This document shows positions 24,415-36,164 of a stretch of DNA of 64,000 bases, piece after piece; within the stretch, counting starts at the first letter, position 1, and every line of letters starts with the position of its first letter. The stretch covers positions 36,052,075 to 36,116,074 of the forward strand of contig JAQNBH010000002.1 of the NCBI GenBank assembly GCA_028752905.1. Direction: 5' to 3'. A model generated the notes under the pieces. It had not been told where the DNA came from and did not search any database. It saw only the letters and a program-made list of their open reading frames with translations. The position numbers were made by a program, and so were the translations under genes. This DNA comes from Cladorhizidae sp. MBARI D1340-BT2 (taxonomy: Eukaryota; Porifera; Demospongiae; Poecilosclerida; Cladorhizidae).

Positions 24415-24890
24415 TCGCACACAGGTTACGGATGTGAAGATAGCTCCCTGTTGGTTTACTACCTTAGCGAGAGTTCCAAGGCATCGAGTCTTTTTGGAGC
24501 TAGGTTACGGATGTGAAGATAGGTCCCTGTCAGTTTACTACCTTAGCGAAGGATCCAAGGCATTGAGTCTTTTTGGAGCTACGTTACGGATGTGAAGATA
24601 GGTCCCTGTCGGTTTACTACCTTAACGAGGGATCCAAGGCATTGAGTCTTTTTGGAGCTACGTTACGGATGTGAAGATAGGTCCCTGTCGGTTTACTACC
24701 TTAGCGAAGGATCCAAGGCATTGAGTCTTTTTGGATCTAGGTTACGGATGTGAAGATAGGTCCCTGTCTGTTTACTACCTTAGCGAAGGATCCTAGTCCT
24801 AGCCCTACAAGGCACGCTGCAAATCTTTTTGGAGCTAGGTTACGGATGTGAAGATAGGTCTCTGACGGTTTACCTTAGCGAAGGGGAACG
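24415..24890. repeat. 79-bp minisatellite, about 6 units
   Basis: Unit ggttacggatgtgaagatag plus gtccctgtcggtttactaccttagcg and so on to tttttggagcta (79 bp), degenerate at both ends. It lies in the intron just before exon 2 of the Ig-domain gene. The unit end tttttggagcta resembles the acceptor region tttttttagcta at 24901-24912. Confidence 0.9.
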
Positions 24891-24909
24891 CTGGGAGTTG
24901 TTTTTTTAG

Positions 24910-25069
24910 CTAGAAACGGCCGAACCCAGCATCAAGGCAGCCAAGCAGGTGCCAGTGTGAGTAGCTGGGGTACGAGCATTGCATTTGGAAGACGTATTTG
25001 CCACCCTCCATTTACCAATATCGCACCCACACCCCGTAGGAGTGGGCATGAGACATACTCTGAAGTTGT
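24910..25069 (+). CDS. Ig-domain protein, exon 2 (Ser/Pro-rich)
   Basis: Entered after gttgtttttttag with two bases, which complete the phase-1 codon left by exon 1. Reads RNGRTQHQGSQAGASVSSWG, TSIAFGRRICHPPFTNIAPT and PRRSGHETYSEV. It leaves in phase 2 at ttgt|gtgcgt. This is low-complexity, phosphorylatable linker sequence. Phase agreement at both ends supports the model. Confidence 0.6.
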
Positions 25070-25136
25070 GTGCGTACAATTATGGTTAATTATCTGAACA
25101 TGCTACGGAAAGGTACGGCCATGGCCATGCCTACAG

Positions 25137-25518
25137 AAATGCTGGCAAATTCACTGCGTGGAAGATTCCTTTGCTCATGCCCACAACGAATACATACCAC
25201 TCGTCTTACGTGGAACCTCGTCCAGCTGTTTCTCTCAGTCCTTCTCCCTCTCTATCAAAGCTGAGGGGCATAGTGGGACCTGATGAAAATTACCCAAAAT
25301 CTGTGGTATTGAAGAATGGAATTATGAAGAATGGAAGAAGTCTAGTTAGGGTAGAGGTGGAAGGCAATATTGGAAAGTGGACTGCTTACGATTTTATGAG
25401 GAGCAAAGACAAGCTGGAGCCCTTCCACACCGAAGTTCACTCATCGAACATCCTCGAACCCCCTCCAGTTCCATGTTCAGATAAATGGCCGCCTGCTGTA
25501 GTTGTCTCCACCAATTAG
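25137..25518 (+). CDS. Ig-domain protein, exon 3 and C-terminus
   Basis: Starts after the ctacag that ends a 67-bp intron and joins in phase (gt+a gives Val). Reads NAGKFTAWKIPLLMPTTNT, a Ser/Pro run (PAVSLSPSPSLSKLRG), then GPDENYPKSVVLKNGIMKNG, VRVEVEGNIGKWTAYDFMRS and LEPFHTEVHSSNILEPPPVP. It stops at 25518 inside the next tandem repeat, so the last 12 or so residues are repeat-derived. GKFTAW and GKWTAY echo each other. No known domain is recognised in this part. Confidence 0.55.
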
Positions 25519-25765
25519 TTCCAAACATTTCCGTCTTCGTATAAATGGCCGCCTACTACAGATGTTGTCTCGCACTAGTTCCTTGTTCAGATAAATGGAC
25601 ACCTGCTGCAGTTGGCTTACATCAATTAGTTCCAAACAGTTACTTGTTTGGATAAATGGCCGCCTGCTATAGTTGTCTCCACCAATTAGTTCCAAACAGT
25701 TCCGTGTTCAGATAAATGGCTGCCTGCTACAGTTGCCTTGCACCAATTAGTTCCGAACGCATTAG
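25465..25765. repeat. 60-bp minisatellite, about 5 units
   Basis: Unit agttccaaacagttccgtgt plus tcagataaatggccgcctgctacagttgtctccaccaatt (60 bp). It overlaps the predicted end of the Ig-domain coding region. Confidence 0.9.
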
Positions 25766-26284
25766 TTGTGAACAACTACAACCAGTCAAGATGGCTCTCC
25801 CATCGACCACGGTTGCTAAGGACTCTCTTTAGTCAACCGTTGTCATGACAGCAATGCATGTTAGTATTATCAGTGATAAAGAAACTCAAGGACGAATATT
25901 ATCATTCGTGAGCTTTGGATATCTCGATGACACGTGTGACGTAGATGAAGTCCTATTGCTGCTGTTTCGTAGCACAGGCCAACAGCTGTTCATAGTGCGA
26001 ACATGTTCCATGTCCGGTTGCTTTTGGGAGTTTGGTGGTCATGGCGATGAGAGTTGTCACAATTGCTACTGACTTGCTCGCAGATAATTTTAAAATTGTC
26101 CAGCTACGAGATGTGTTAGTGCATGTGGTAAAGGGTCATTCAAATTATTATAATCGGGGTCCTTATGTTGCGAGGGTCTTTCAAAATCTACTACAGGAAG
26201 TGCGATAATGAGATTGATAGCTAATAATCTCACACATTTGAGATCCAACACCCATCCTCCCTCCCACACAATAACAACAATAAT
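25766..26284. other. Unassigned, probably 3' flank
   Basis: A 75-codon open frame (25845-26072, +) reads MTAMHVSIISDKETQGRILS and so on. It has no recognisable domain or splice support. Confidence 0.45.
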
Positions 26285-26509
26285 CAGGGTTTCATTTAGG
26301 GGGGGGGCAGGGGGGGGGGGGGGTACGGCTTCCCTCCCTTGGAACCTTTTTGCCTCCCCCCCCCCCCCCCTTGGAAATTGTATTATTAAAATTCATTAGA
26401 AACTTTGTCACATCTTTAACCATCATGCCCCCCCCCCCCCCCCACCCTTAAAATCCAGATTCCTCCAGTTGCCCCTCCTTGGACGGACAATTTTCTAAAT
26501 GAAACCCTG
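26285..26509. mobile_element. MITE copy 1 (CAGGGTTTCATTTAG ends)
   Basis: Non-coding element with 15-bp inverted ends CAGGGTTTCATTTAG / CTAAATGAAACCCTG and long G and C runs inside. Shares its interior (ttggaaattgtattattaaa, catctttaaccatcatgccc) with the copies at 28957 and 34462. No clear target duplication. Confidence 0.88.
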
Positions 26510-27216
26510 AGTCAATAACTCGTACCTCGGCCAAAAATATCTGTCTTGGCTGCCTAAATGATCATGGTATGTAGGTTCAACCAAATTTACTCCAAAACTT
26601 GAAAGCTTTTGGTAACCCTTCACTAAGCCTGTTAAACCAGCACCTTTTAATTATTTTCCATAGACTCCTGCAGTGTTCAATGGATTCTGGCCTGCACACA
26701 CCCAGCACCTTGTGCTAGCATTACAGATAGCAGGACGCTAGTTTGTGTGGGACGGCTTGAGCAAGCAGAGAAAATGGAAGGGAATGTAATGGCTGGCGAT
26801 CGCAGCTGCCATGGAGTGTCTCCCCCCCCCCCCCCCCCCCAGTCCCAGGCCTTGTCTGCTGTTTCTGGAAGATCTTCTGCTGAGGACAGCTGCACAGGCA
26901 CCTGTGCTTGCCTGGAACTACTCTGGATCCCTTCCCTCTAGAGCAAGGAAGGGCTCCTGGATGGATTATCTTTGTGTGAGTTTCATATAGCACTGCGTAG
27001 CTTTTGTTTGCTTGCCTCAATGGAGCTGATGCTTGTACTAAACTACTGCAGCTTATTGGATTTGGATTTGGACATATCATTCCTGAGAAATGTAAGTGGT
27101 GTTTCTTACAAAAAACAACCCCAAAATTTAGCAGGGGTTCAGTCAATTAATGATCACTGGAAATACCTTAAAAGCTGGTTGTTAAGCTGGTGTCTCTGTT
27201 AAACACCTACTTGTCC
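26510..27216. other. Unassigned sequence with a poly-C tract
   Basis: C run at about 26822-26840. Open frames on both strands (26.7-27.2 kb) conflict with one another and show no domains. Confidence 0.45.
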
Positions 27217-27563
27217 AGCCTCTGTTTGTTAAGAGTTGGTCGTGACTTTCTCCTCCTGCTCAAGAGTCGGTGTTGCTTCCATTTCTACCTACCTACTTGG
27301 CTGTTGGTTCCAGCCTCTGTTTGTTAAGAGTTGATGTTGACTGTCTCCTCCTGCTCAAGAGCCAGTGTTGCTTCCATTTCTGCCTACCTACTTGGCTGTT
27401 GGTTCTAGCCTCTGTTTGTTAAGAGTTGGTCGTGACTTTCTCCTCCTGCTCAAGAGTCGGTGTTGCTTCCATTTCTGCCTACCTACTTGTCTAGCCTCTG
27501 TTTGTTAAGAGTTGGTCGTGACTGTCTCCTCCTGCTCAAGAGCCAGTGTTGCTTCCATTTCTG
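27217..27563. repeat. About 97-bp tandem repeat, 4 units
   Basis: Unit cagcctctgtttgttaagag ttggtcgtgactttctcctc ctgctcaagagtcggtgttg and so on. Lengths vary slightly. Confidence 0.88.
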
Positions 27564-27987
27564 ACGACCAGGCAAACTTGTAGATGAGATGTCCACGTCT
27601 GTGTCCCTCTCCAGGCTCTGCTTGGCAACAGTTCAACCATTCCCCGACCCTTCTAGCTAGCCTGGTACATACACCTGGTGATCCTTACCCACAGGAAATT
27701 GATGACGTCTGCACATGGGCACTGCTTGTACTGTGTTGGGCGCCCATTTTCTTGCTGACTGACTCTATAACCACCCAGCCCAGGTTTGATGATCCTTACC
27801 TACTATAGGAAATTGATGTCCTCTGCACGTGGGCAATGCTTGTTAAGCTCCTACTCTGTGTTGGGCGGCTATTTTCTTGTTGACTGACTCAATAACCTCC
27901 CAACTTAATGACGAGGGTATTATTAAACGTAGCCATTGCTCACCTGCACCCATAACTTTGTTTCTTTGCGTCCCTCCGTGTCTGTAG

Positions 27988-28079
27988 GTGATCCCAATCA
28001 TGTTTGTTACCAGCGGCAAGATTTTCCAAGCTATGTCAAGAAGAGCCGAGGTTCACAGGCTCTTGTGAAGGAGTTCTTT
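27988..28079 (+). CDS. PTP gene exon 1 seen: juxtamembrane/catalytic start
   Basis: After ctgtag, two bases plus 30 codons: DPNHVCYQRQDFPSYVKKSR, GSQALVKEFF, leaving in phase 0 at ttt|gtaagt. F-x2-YV...L..EF is the standard entry to tyrosine phosphatase domains. It needs an upstream exon ending in phase 1, which I cannot assign. The hydrophobic exon at 20013 could supply one only through a hypothetical internal donor, and the Ig-domain gene lies between. Whether the enzyme is a receptor or cytosolic is therefore open. Confidence 0.72.
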
Positions 28080-28771
28080 GTAAGTCTGACTCCCTTGTCT
28101 CGATGCCGAGGGGAAGAGTGTTCCACTTCTCTGCCTAGTGTATATACTCTAATTAGAGCCATTCCAGATTTCTTAGTCTAATCTAGGTTATTGTTCTTGT
28201 AATACAGGTTACAATGATTCAAATTCTGGTTCAGGGGTGATAGCAATTTATTTAAATTTTGTGTAATGGACGACAATACAACTTGTGTATTCAGTGGGGG
28301 AGGGGGGGGGGTCTTATTTCTGGTACCAGCACTGCCAGTGTCCCTCCTTATGTGCAGTGTGTGCCTCCACTAGTAGCTGCCAGCACTGCCAGTGTCCCTC
28401 CTTATGTGCAGTGTGTGCCTCCACTAGTAGTTGCCAGCAGTGCCAGTGTCCCTCCTTATGTGCAGTGTGTGCTGCCCATAGCAGCTACCAGTGCAAATTT
28501 ATGCACTTGACTGTGGTCCTGTATAATAATATGCATTGGATATGGAGGCAGCCCTGATTACCAAGGGATGCTTCTGGAAATTGCTTTTGGTGGATGTTGG
28601 GAGCATTTTTTAGCTGTTGTGCGAGTCTGTGACCAGAGGTACTGTAAGTACTGTAAGTGCATGGATACTTTCTAGTGAAGGAGGTGTCTTTGTCAAGGTT
28701 GGGGAGTGGCTCTCCCACTAGATGGATCGCCGTGGTAACCTTCCAATGTTCACGTCCCTGTGTTGTCGTAG
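28080..28771. other. PTP intron with a 54-bp tandem triplication
   Basis: Contains three copies of a 54-bp unit (ccagcactgccagtgtccct plus ccttatgtgcagtgtgtgcc and so on) at about 28325-28487. The rest is unique sequence. Confidence 0.8.
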
Positions 28772-28859
28772 GAGGTGGAGCTGATGTGGGACGTGTCACA
28801 GCACACGGCTAACCTCGTCTGCAACATGTACAAGAACCGTTACTGCAACGTCTTCCCAT
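28772..28859 (+). CDS. PTP gene exon 2 seen: KNRY motif
   Basis: Exon after gttgtcgtag reading EVELMWDVSQHTANLVCNMY, KNRYCNVFP. It leaves mid-codon at ccat|gttagt and completes Tyr with the next exon to give PYDHSRV. KNRY is the phosphotyrosine-recognition loop of classical PTPs and is intact. Phases agree on both sides. Confidence 0.93.
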
Positions 28860-28956
28860 GTTAGTTCATTCACGACAGAGTTACCTTACTGTGTGGTTCA
28901 AAGTTTAGAATGACAGCTTACTTGTAAGAGGATATCCTCTCCCCTCCCACCTTGAG

Positions 28957-29185
28957 CAGGGTTTCATTTAAGGGGGGGGCAGATGCTAAGGGGGGGGCAG
29001 AGGCCCCCCCTTGGAACATTTTGCCCCCCTTAGAATATTTTGCCCCCCCCCCCCCCCCCTTGGAAATTCTATTATTAGAAAACTTTGTCACATCTTTAAC
29101 CATCATGCCTTCCCCCCCCCCCCCTCCCTTAAAATCCAGATTCCCCCAGTTGCCCCCCCTGGACAATTTTCTAAATGAAACCCTG
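28957..29185. mobile_element. MITE copy 2 (CAGGGTTTCATTTAA ends)
   Basis: Same family as copies at 26285 and 34462, with extra internal G/C runs. Flanks (ttgag left, ttggg right) agree at 4 of 5 bases, a possible eroded duplication. Confidence 0.88.
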
Positions 29186-29756
29186 TTGGGGTATATACTG
29201 TACATGTTCTCTGTTCTACAGTCCTAAGCTTGTAAAATACACTTAGCATTAACCCTCTTAATGCAGAGCTGTATTCAGAGCAAGCCCCCTATACTGGCAA
29301 CCCTGTTTTCAATGTTAGTTGAATAGGCTGTATAATGTGTTCTATTGAGCTCTCAGTGCCATGAGGAAGTTCTGGCTACAAACCACAGCTTGAGCTGTGG
29401 CTGATGGACTAGTCAAATGTGGCTGATGGACTAGTCAAATGTGGCTGATGGTCTAGTCAAATGCCTGGACTAGTCAGGCTTTCTCCAAAGAAGAAAGTCC
29501 ACAGATGAAAATTTACACTATTAGCCATTAGTTGGTACAAACATGTATATATATATATATATATATATATAGGGGTAGTCTGGGGCATGCTAATTATGAA
29601 TGGTTACCTATATCTACTAACCAGCTGCCATAGCTAGAGCAGCTACTTACAGTCTCTAGGCTAGTCCCCACAAGATAGGCCAGGGTGAATACTTGTACAT
29701 GGTGGGTTCCCTATTATGTGTCTATAGGGAGTTTGCTACATTTAGTAGCTGCCGTT
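29186..29756. other. PTP intron, unique sequence
   Basis: Holds a 22-bp triplication (ctgatggactagtcaaatgt, about 29398-29465) and a TA run at about 29546-29571. Confidence 0.6.
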
Positions 29757-31472
29757 TTCTAGAAGCTGATGAGCACACAGCTAGCTAGAGCTGATGAGCA
29801 CACAGCTAGCTAGAGTGATGAACACACAGCTAGCTAGAGTGATGAGCACACAGCTAGCTAGAGCTGATGAACACACAGCTAGCTAGAGTGATGAGCACAC
29901 AGCTAGCTAGAGCTGATGAACACACAACTAGCTAGAGCTGATGAACACACAGCTAGCTAGAGCTGATGAACACACAACTAGCTAGAGCTGATGAACACAC
30001 AGCTAGCTAGAGTGATGAGCACACAGCTAGCTAGAGCTGATGAACACACAACTAGCTAGAGCTGATGAACACACAGCTAGCTAGAGTGATGAGCACACAG
30101 CTAGCTAGAGCTGATGAGCACACAACTAGCTAGAGTGATGAGCACACAGCTAGCTAGAGTGATGAGCACACAGCTAGCTAGAGCTGATGAGCACACAGCT
30201 AGCTAGAGCTGATGAGCACACAGCTAGCTAGAGTGATGAACACACAGCTAGCTAGAGTGATGAGCACACAGCTAGCTAGAGCTGATGAACACACAACTAG
30301 CTAGAGCTGATGAACACACAGCTAGCTAGAGCTGATGAACACACAGCTAGCTAGAGTGATGAGCACACAGCTAGCTAGAGCTGATGAGCACACAACTAGC
30401 TAGAGTGATGAGCACACAGCTAGCTAGAGTGATGAGCACACAGCTAGCTAGAGCTGATGAGCACACAGCTAGCTAGAGCTGATGAGCACACAGCTAGCTA
30501 GAGTGATGAACACACAGCTAGCTAGAGTGATGAGCACACAGCTAGCTAGAGCTGATGAACACACAACTAGCTAGAGCTGATGAACACACAGCTAGCTAGA
30601 GTGATGAGCACACAGCTAGCTAGAGTGATGAGCACACAGCTAGCTAGAGTGATGAACACACAGCTAGCTAGAGTGATGAGCACACAGCTAGCTAGAGTGA
30701 TGAGCACACAGCTAGCTAGAGCTGATGAGCACACAGCTAGCTAGAGTGATGAGCACACAGCTAGCTAGAGTGATGAGCACACAGCTAGCTAGAGCTGATG
30801 AGCACACAGCTAGCTAGAGTGATGAGCACACAGCTAGCTAGAGTGATGAGCACACAGCTAGCTAGAGTGATGAACACACAGCTAGCTAGAGTGATGAGCA
30901 CACAGCTAGCTAGAGTGATGAGCACACAGCTAGCTAGAGTGATGAGCACACAGCTAGCTAGAGTGATGAGCACACAACTAGCTAGAGTGATGAACACACA
31001 GCTAGCTAGAGCTGATGAGCACACAGCTAGCTAGAGTGATGAGCACACAGCTAGCTAGAGCTGATGAACACACAACTAGCTAGAGCTGATGAACACACAA
31101 CTAGCTAGAGTGATGAGCACACAGCTAGCTAGAGTGATGAGCACACAGCTAGCTAGAGTGATGAGCACACAGCTAGCTAGAGCTGATGAACACACAACTA
31201 GCTAGAGCTGATGAACACACAGCTAGCTAGAGCTGATGAGCACACAGCTAGCTAGAGTGATGAACACACAGCTAGCTAGAGTGATGAGCACACAGCTAGC
31301 TAGAGCTGATGAGCACACAGCTAGCTAGAGCTGATGAGCACACAGCTAGCTAGAGCTGATGAACACACAGCTAGCTAGAGCTGATGAACACACAGCTAGC
31401 TAGAGTGATGAGCACACAGCTAGCTAGAGCTGATGAACACACAGCTAGCTAGAGCTGATGAACACACAGCTA
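29757..31472. repeat. 24/25-bp minisatellite, about 70 units
   Basis: Unit gctgatgagcacacagctag plus ctaga (25 bp), alternating with a 24-bp form starting gtgatgag. Two further binary sites exist (gagc/gaac and cagct/caact). Mixed 24/25 lengths break any reading frame except in the 24-bp stretch near 30.8-31.0 kb. Confidence 0.97.
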
Positions 31473-31739
31473 ATCTCTTCTCTCCAGCTGAAGCTGTTAT
31501 CAATTGCTAATTGACTCAAGGTCAGAGTTCAATCATGTTTTGAGTGAGTGAAGCATGAAACAGATTTGTATTTGTACCCCTGCACACCATGATAAGTTCC
31601 TGTACCCCTGCACACCATGATAAGCTCCTGTACCTGGGAGGAATATTGCCCCTCTGGTTTTGGGCCCAAGCCCCAAGTCAAAACCCTAACAACGGGGTGT
31701 AAAACGTGGGAGAAGGGGTGTGGTTGGTGAATGTGGTAC
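31473..31739. other. PTP intron, unique spacer
   Basis: Short direct duplication (ctgtacccctgcacaccatg, about 31577-31630). No gene. Confidence 0.6.
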
Positions 31740-34172
31740 TATATATGTACTGTAGGTACTTCTTGTGTGTGTGACATGAATCAATGGCTGCAAACTCCAT
31801 CTTGAGTTTCTTGTGTGAGTGTGTGTGTGTGTGTGACATGAATCAATGGCTGCATACTCCATCATGAGCTTCTTGTGTGTGTGTCTGTGTGTGTGTGACA
31901 TGAATCAATGGCTGCATACTCCATCATGAGCTTCTTGTGTGTGTGTCTGTGTGTGTGTGACATGAATCAATGGCTGCATACTCCATCATGAGCTTCTTGT
32001 GTGTGTGTCTGTGTGTGTGTGACATGAATCAATGGCTGCATACTCCATCATGAGTTTCTTGTGTGTGTCTGTGTGTGTGTGACATGAATCAATGGCTGCA
32101 TACTCCATCATGAGCTTCTTGTGTGTGTGTCTGTGTGTGTGTGACATGAATCAATGGCTGCAAACTCCATCATGAGTTTCTTGTGTGTGTCTGTGTGTGT
32201 GTGACATGAATCAATGGCTGCATACTCCATCATGAGCTTCTTGTGTGTGTGTCTGTGTGTGTGTGACATGAATCAATGGCTGCATACTCCATCATGAGCT
32301 TCTTGTGTGTGTGTGTGTGTGTGTGTGTGACATGAATCAATGGCTGCATACTCCATCATGAGCTTCTTGTGTGTGTGTGTGTGTGTGTGTGTGACATGAA
32401 TCAATGGCTGCATACTCCATCATGAGCTTCTTGTGTGTGTGAGTGTGTGTGTGTGTGTGACATGAATCAATGGCTGCATACTCCATCATGAGCTTCTTGT
32501 GTGTGTGTGTGTGTGTGTGTGTGACATGAATCAATGGCTGCATACTCCATCATGAGCTTCTTGTGTGTGTGTCTGTGTGTGTGTGACATGAATCAATGGC
32601 TGCAAACTCCATCATGAGTTTCTTGTGTGTGTCTGTGTGTGTGTGACATGAATCAATGGCTGCATACTCCATCATGAGCTTCTTGTGTGTGTGTCTGTGT
32701 GTGTGTGACATGAATCAATGGCTGCATACTCCATCATGAGTTTCTTGTGTGTGTCTGTGTGTGTGTGTGTGTGACATGAATCAATGGCTGCATACTCCAT
32801 CATGAGCTTCTTGTGTGTGTGTGTGTGTGTGTGTGTGACATGAATCAATGGCTGCATACTCCATCATGAGCTTCTTGTGTGTGTGAGTGTGTGTGTGTGT
32901 GTGACATGAATCAATGGCTGCATACTCCATCATGAGCTTCTTGTGTGTGTGTGTGTGTGTGTGTGTGACATGAATCAATGGCTGCATACTCCATCATGAG
33001 CTTCTTGTGTGTGTGTCTTGTGTGTGTGTGACATGAATCAATGGCTGCATACTCCATCATGAGCTTCTTGTGTGTGTGTCTGTGTGTGTGTGACATGAAT
33101 CAATGGCTGCATACTCCATCATGAGTTTCTTGTGTGTGTGTCTGTGTGTGTGTGACATGAATCAATGGCTGCATACTCCATCATGAGTTTCTTGTGTGTG
33201 TGAGTGTGTGTGTGTGTGTGACATGAATCAATGGCTGCATACTCCATCATGAGCTTCTTGTGTGTGTGTCTGTGTGTGTGTGACATGAATCAATGGCTTC
33301 ATACTCCATCATGAGCTTCTTGTGTGTGTGTCTGTGTGTGTGTGTGTGTGACATGAATCAATGGCTGCATACTCCATCATGAGCTTCTTGTGTGTGTGAG
33401 TGTGTGTGTGTGTGTGACATGAATCAATGGCTGCATACTCCATCATGAGCTTCTTGTGTGTGTGTGTGTGTGTGTGTGTGACATGAATCAATGGCTGCAT
33501 ACTCCATCATGAGCTTCTTGTGTGTGTGTCTGTGTGTGTGTGACATGAATCAATGGCTGCATACTCCATCATGAGCTTCTTGTGTGTGTGTCTGTGTGTG
33601 TGTGACATGAATCAATGGCTGCATACTCCATCATGAGTTTCTTGTGTGTGTGTCTGTGTGTGTGTGACATGAATCAATGGCTGCATACTCCATCATGAGT
33701 TTCTTGTGTGTGTGAGTGTGTGTGTGTGTGTGACATGAATCAATGGCTGCATACTCCATCATGAGCTTCTTGTGTGTGTGTCTGTGTGTGTGTGACATGA
33801 ATCAATGGCTTCATACTCCATCATGAGCTTCTTGTGTGTGTGTCTGTGTGTGTGTGTGTGTGACATGAATCAATGGCTGCATACTCCATCATGAGCTTCT
33901 TGTGTGTGTCTGTGTGTGTGTGACATGAATCAATGGCTGCATACTCCATCATGAGCTTCTTGTGTGTGTGTGTGTGTGTGTGTGTGTGACATGAATCAAT
34001 GGCTGCATACTCCATCATGAGCTTCTTGTGTGTGTGAGTGTGTGTGTGACATGAATCAATGGCTGCATACTTCATCATGAGCTTCTTGTGTGTGTGTGTG
34101 TGTGTGTGACATGAATCAATGGCTGCATACTCCATCATGAGCTTCTTGTGTGTGTGTCTGTGTGTGTGTGTG
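31740..34172. repeat. About 62-bp minisatellite with embedded (GT)n, about 38 units
   Basis: Constant core gacatgaatcaatggctgca plus tactccatcatgagcttctt, followed by a GT run that varies in length and is interrupted by tct or gag. It is a compound minisatellite/microsatellite. The minus strand gives spurious HTHTH frames. Confidence 0.97.
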
Positions 34173-34461
34173 TTTGCTGGAGAATAATTGTACTCTGTGG
34201 AGTGTTTGTTGGTGGCGTGTGTGTGCCCATACAGCTCTTGTCCACTTGTTGGTGCCAGGGCAGTGCCTAGGGCAATGCCTAGGGCTGTCTGTAAGAACAG
34301 CTGCAGTGGGAGGCCACACTAGGCTAGCGTCAGAACATCGAGCATCCTTTGTGGAGCGGCCACACTCCATTACCCAATTAGTGCTGACCTCCGGTGTTAA
34401 TTCTGCACACTTGTAAGAGTTCTGCTTCACCTGGCTCAGCTTCTGCATGGAGCATCATTGA
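34173..34461. other. PTP intron, unique spacer
   Basis: Open frames on both strands extend out of the GT array but show no domain. Confidence 0.5.
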
Positions 34462-34647
34462 CAGGGTTTCATTCAGGGGGGGGCCTTGGAACATTTTTGC
34501 CCCCCTCACCTTGGAAATTGTATTATTAAAATTCATTAGAAACTTTGTCACATCTTTCTTTAACCATCATGCCCCCCCTTAAAGTCCAGATTCCTCCAGT
34601 TGCCCCCCCCCCCCCCCCCCTTAGACATTTTTCTAAATGAAACCCTG
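34462..34647. mobile_element. MITE copy 3 with a 5-bp direct repeat
   Basis: Third copy of the CAGGGTTTCATT family, flanked by ATTGA on both sides (34457-34461 and 34648-34652). The shortest and possibly youngest copy. Confidence 0.88.
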
Positions 34648-34885
34648 ATTGAGTATGGTGTGCTCCATGTAGGGGAGCTCAGGTGCTGGTTGACATGCAG
34701 AGGTGCTACACACATGAACTGGGAAGAAGCACATGCACCATCTTTACTGAGACAATCCTGTGAACCGATGCCTGGCAATGAGTTCTGAGAAGATCTTACA
34801 GCAATCTCACAGGCAAGCTCAGCACAAAGACCACTCCCACTCTCCATTGCTTCTCTGCTACAGCTTACACAAACATCTACCTGAG

Positions 34886-36140
34886 GGCATGATGGGTGTG
34901 TCTAGTGAATAATCTTCTAGTGAGGGCATGATGGGTGTGTCTAGTGAATAATCTACTAGTGAGGGCATGATGGGTGTGTCTAGTGAATAATCTTCTAGTG
35001 AGGGCATGATGGGTGTGTCTAGTGAATAATCTTCTAGTGAGGACATGATGGGTGTGTCTAGTGAATAATCTTCTAGTGATGGCATGGTGGGTGTGTCTAG
35101 TGAATAATCTTCTAGTGAGGGCATGGTGGGTGTGTCTAGTGAATAATCTTCTAGTGAGGGCATGATGGGTGTGTCTAGTGAATAATCTTCTAGTGAGGGC
35201 ATGATGGGTGTGTCTAGTGAATAATCTACTAGTGAGGGCATGATGGGTGTGTCTAGTGAATAATCTTCTAGTGAGGGCATGATGGGTGTGTCTAGTGAAT
35301 AATCTTCTAGTGAGGACATGATGGGTGTGTCTAGTGAATAATCTTCTAGTGATGGCATGGTGGGTGTGTCTAGTGAATAATCTTCTAGTGAGTGCATGGT
35401 GGGTGTGTCTAATAATCTTCTAGTGAGGGCATGATGGGTGTGTCTAGTGAATAATCTTCTAGTGAGGGCATGATGTGTGTGTCTAGTGAATAATCTTCTA
35501 GTGAGGGCATGATGGGTGTGTCTAGTGAATAATCTTCTAGTGAGGGCATGATGTGTGTGTCTAGTGAATAATCTTCTAGTGAGGGCATGATGGGTGTGTC
35601 TAGTGAATAATCTTCTAGTGAGGGCATGATGGATGTGTCATTGAATAATCTTCTAGTGAGGGCATGATGGGTGTGTCTAGTGAATAATCTTCTAGTGAGG
35701 GCATGGTGGGTGTGTCTAGTGAATAGGTGTGTCTAGTGAATAATCTTCTAGTGAGGGCATGATAGGTGTGTCTAGTGAATAATCTTCTAGTGAGGGCATG
35801 ATGGGTGTGTCTAGTGAATAATCTTCTAGTGAGGACATGATGGGTGTGTCTAGTGAATAATCTTCTAGTGAGGGCATGATGGGTGTGTCTAGTGAATAAT
35901 CTTCTAGTGAGGGCATGATGGGTGTGTCTAGTGAATAATCTTCTAGTGAGGGAGTGAATAATCTTCTAGTGAGGGCATGATGGGTGTGTCTAGTGAATAA
36001 TCTTCTAGTGAGGGCATGGTGGGTGTGTCTAGTGAATAATCTTCTAGTGAGGGCATGGTGGGTGTGGCTAGTGAATAATCTCGTGAGGGCATGATGGGTG
36101 TGTCTAGTGAATAATCTTCTAGTGAGGGCTTGGTGGGTGT
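34886..36140. repeat. 39-bp minisatellite, about 32 units
   Basis: Unit gagggcatgatgggtgtgtc plus tagtgaataatcttctagt. As 39 is 13 codons, the minus strand stays open and repeats the 13-mer MPSLEDYSLDTPI (34858-35397, 35409-35627, 35716-35916). The frames break with unit-length changes, so I treat them as non-coding. Confidence 0.95.
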
Positions 36141-36164
36141 TTAGGTGCTTGACAACGTACTAAG

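Noticed and set aside
20013..28079. Joining the membrane-helix exon to the PTP exons as one receptor phosphatase
   Set aside because: A phase-1 donor inside exon e would allow it, but the frame ends in a normal stop, the juxtamembrane part would be unusually short, and an Ig-domain gene lies between. Left open.
31686..34138. Multiple minus-strand frames of HTHTH and KKLMMEYAAIDSC repeats
   Set aside because: Translation of the 62-bp GT-containing array.
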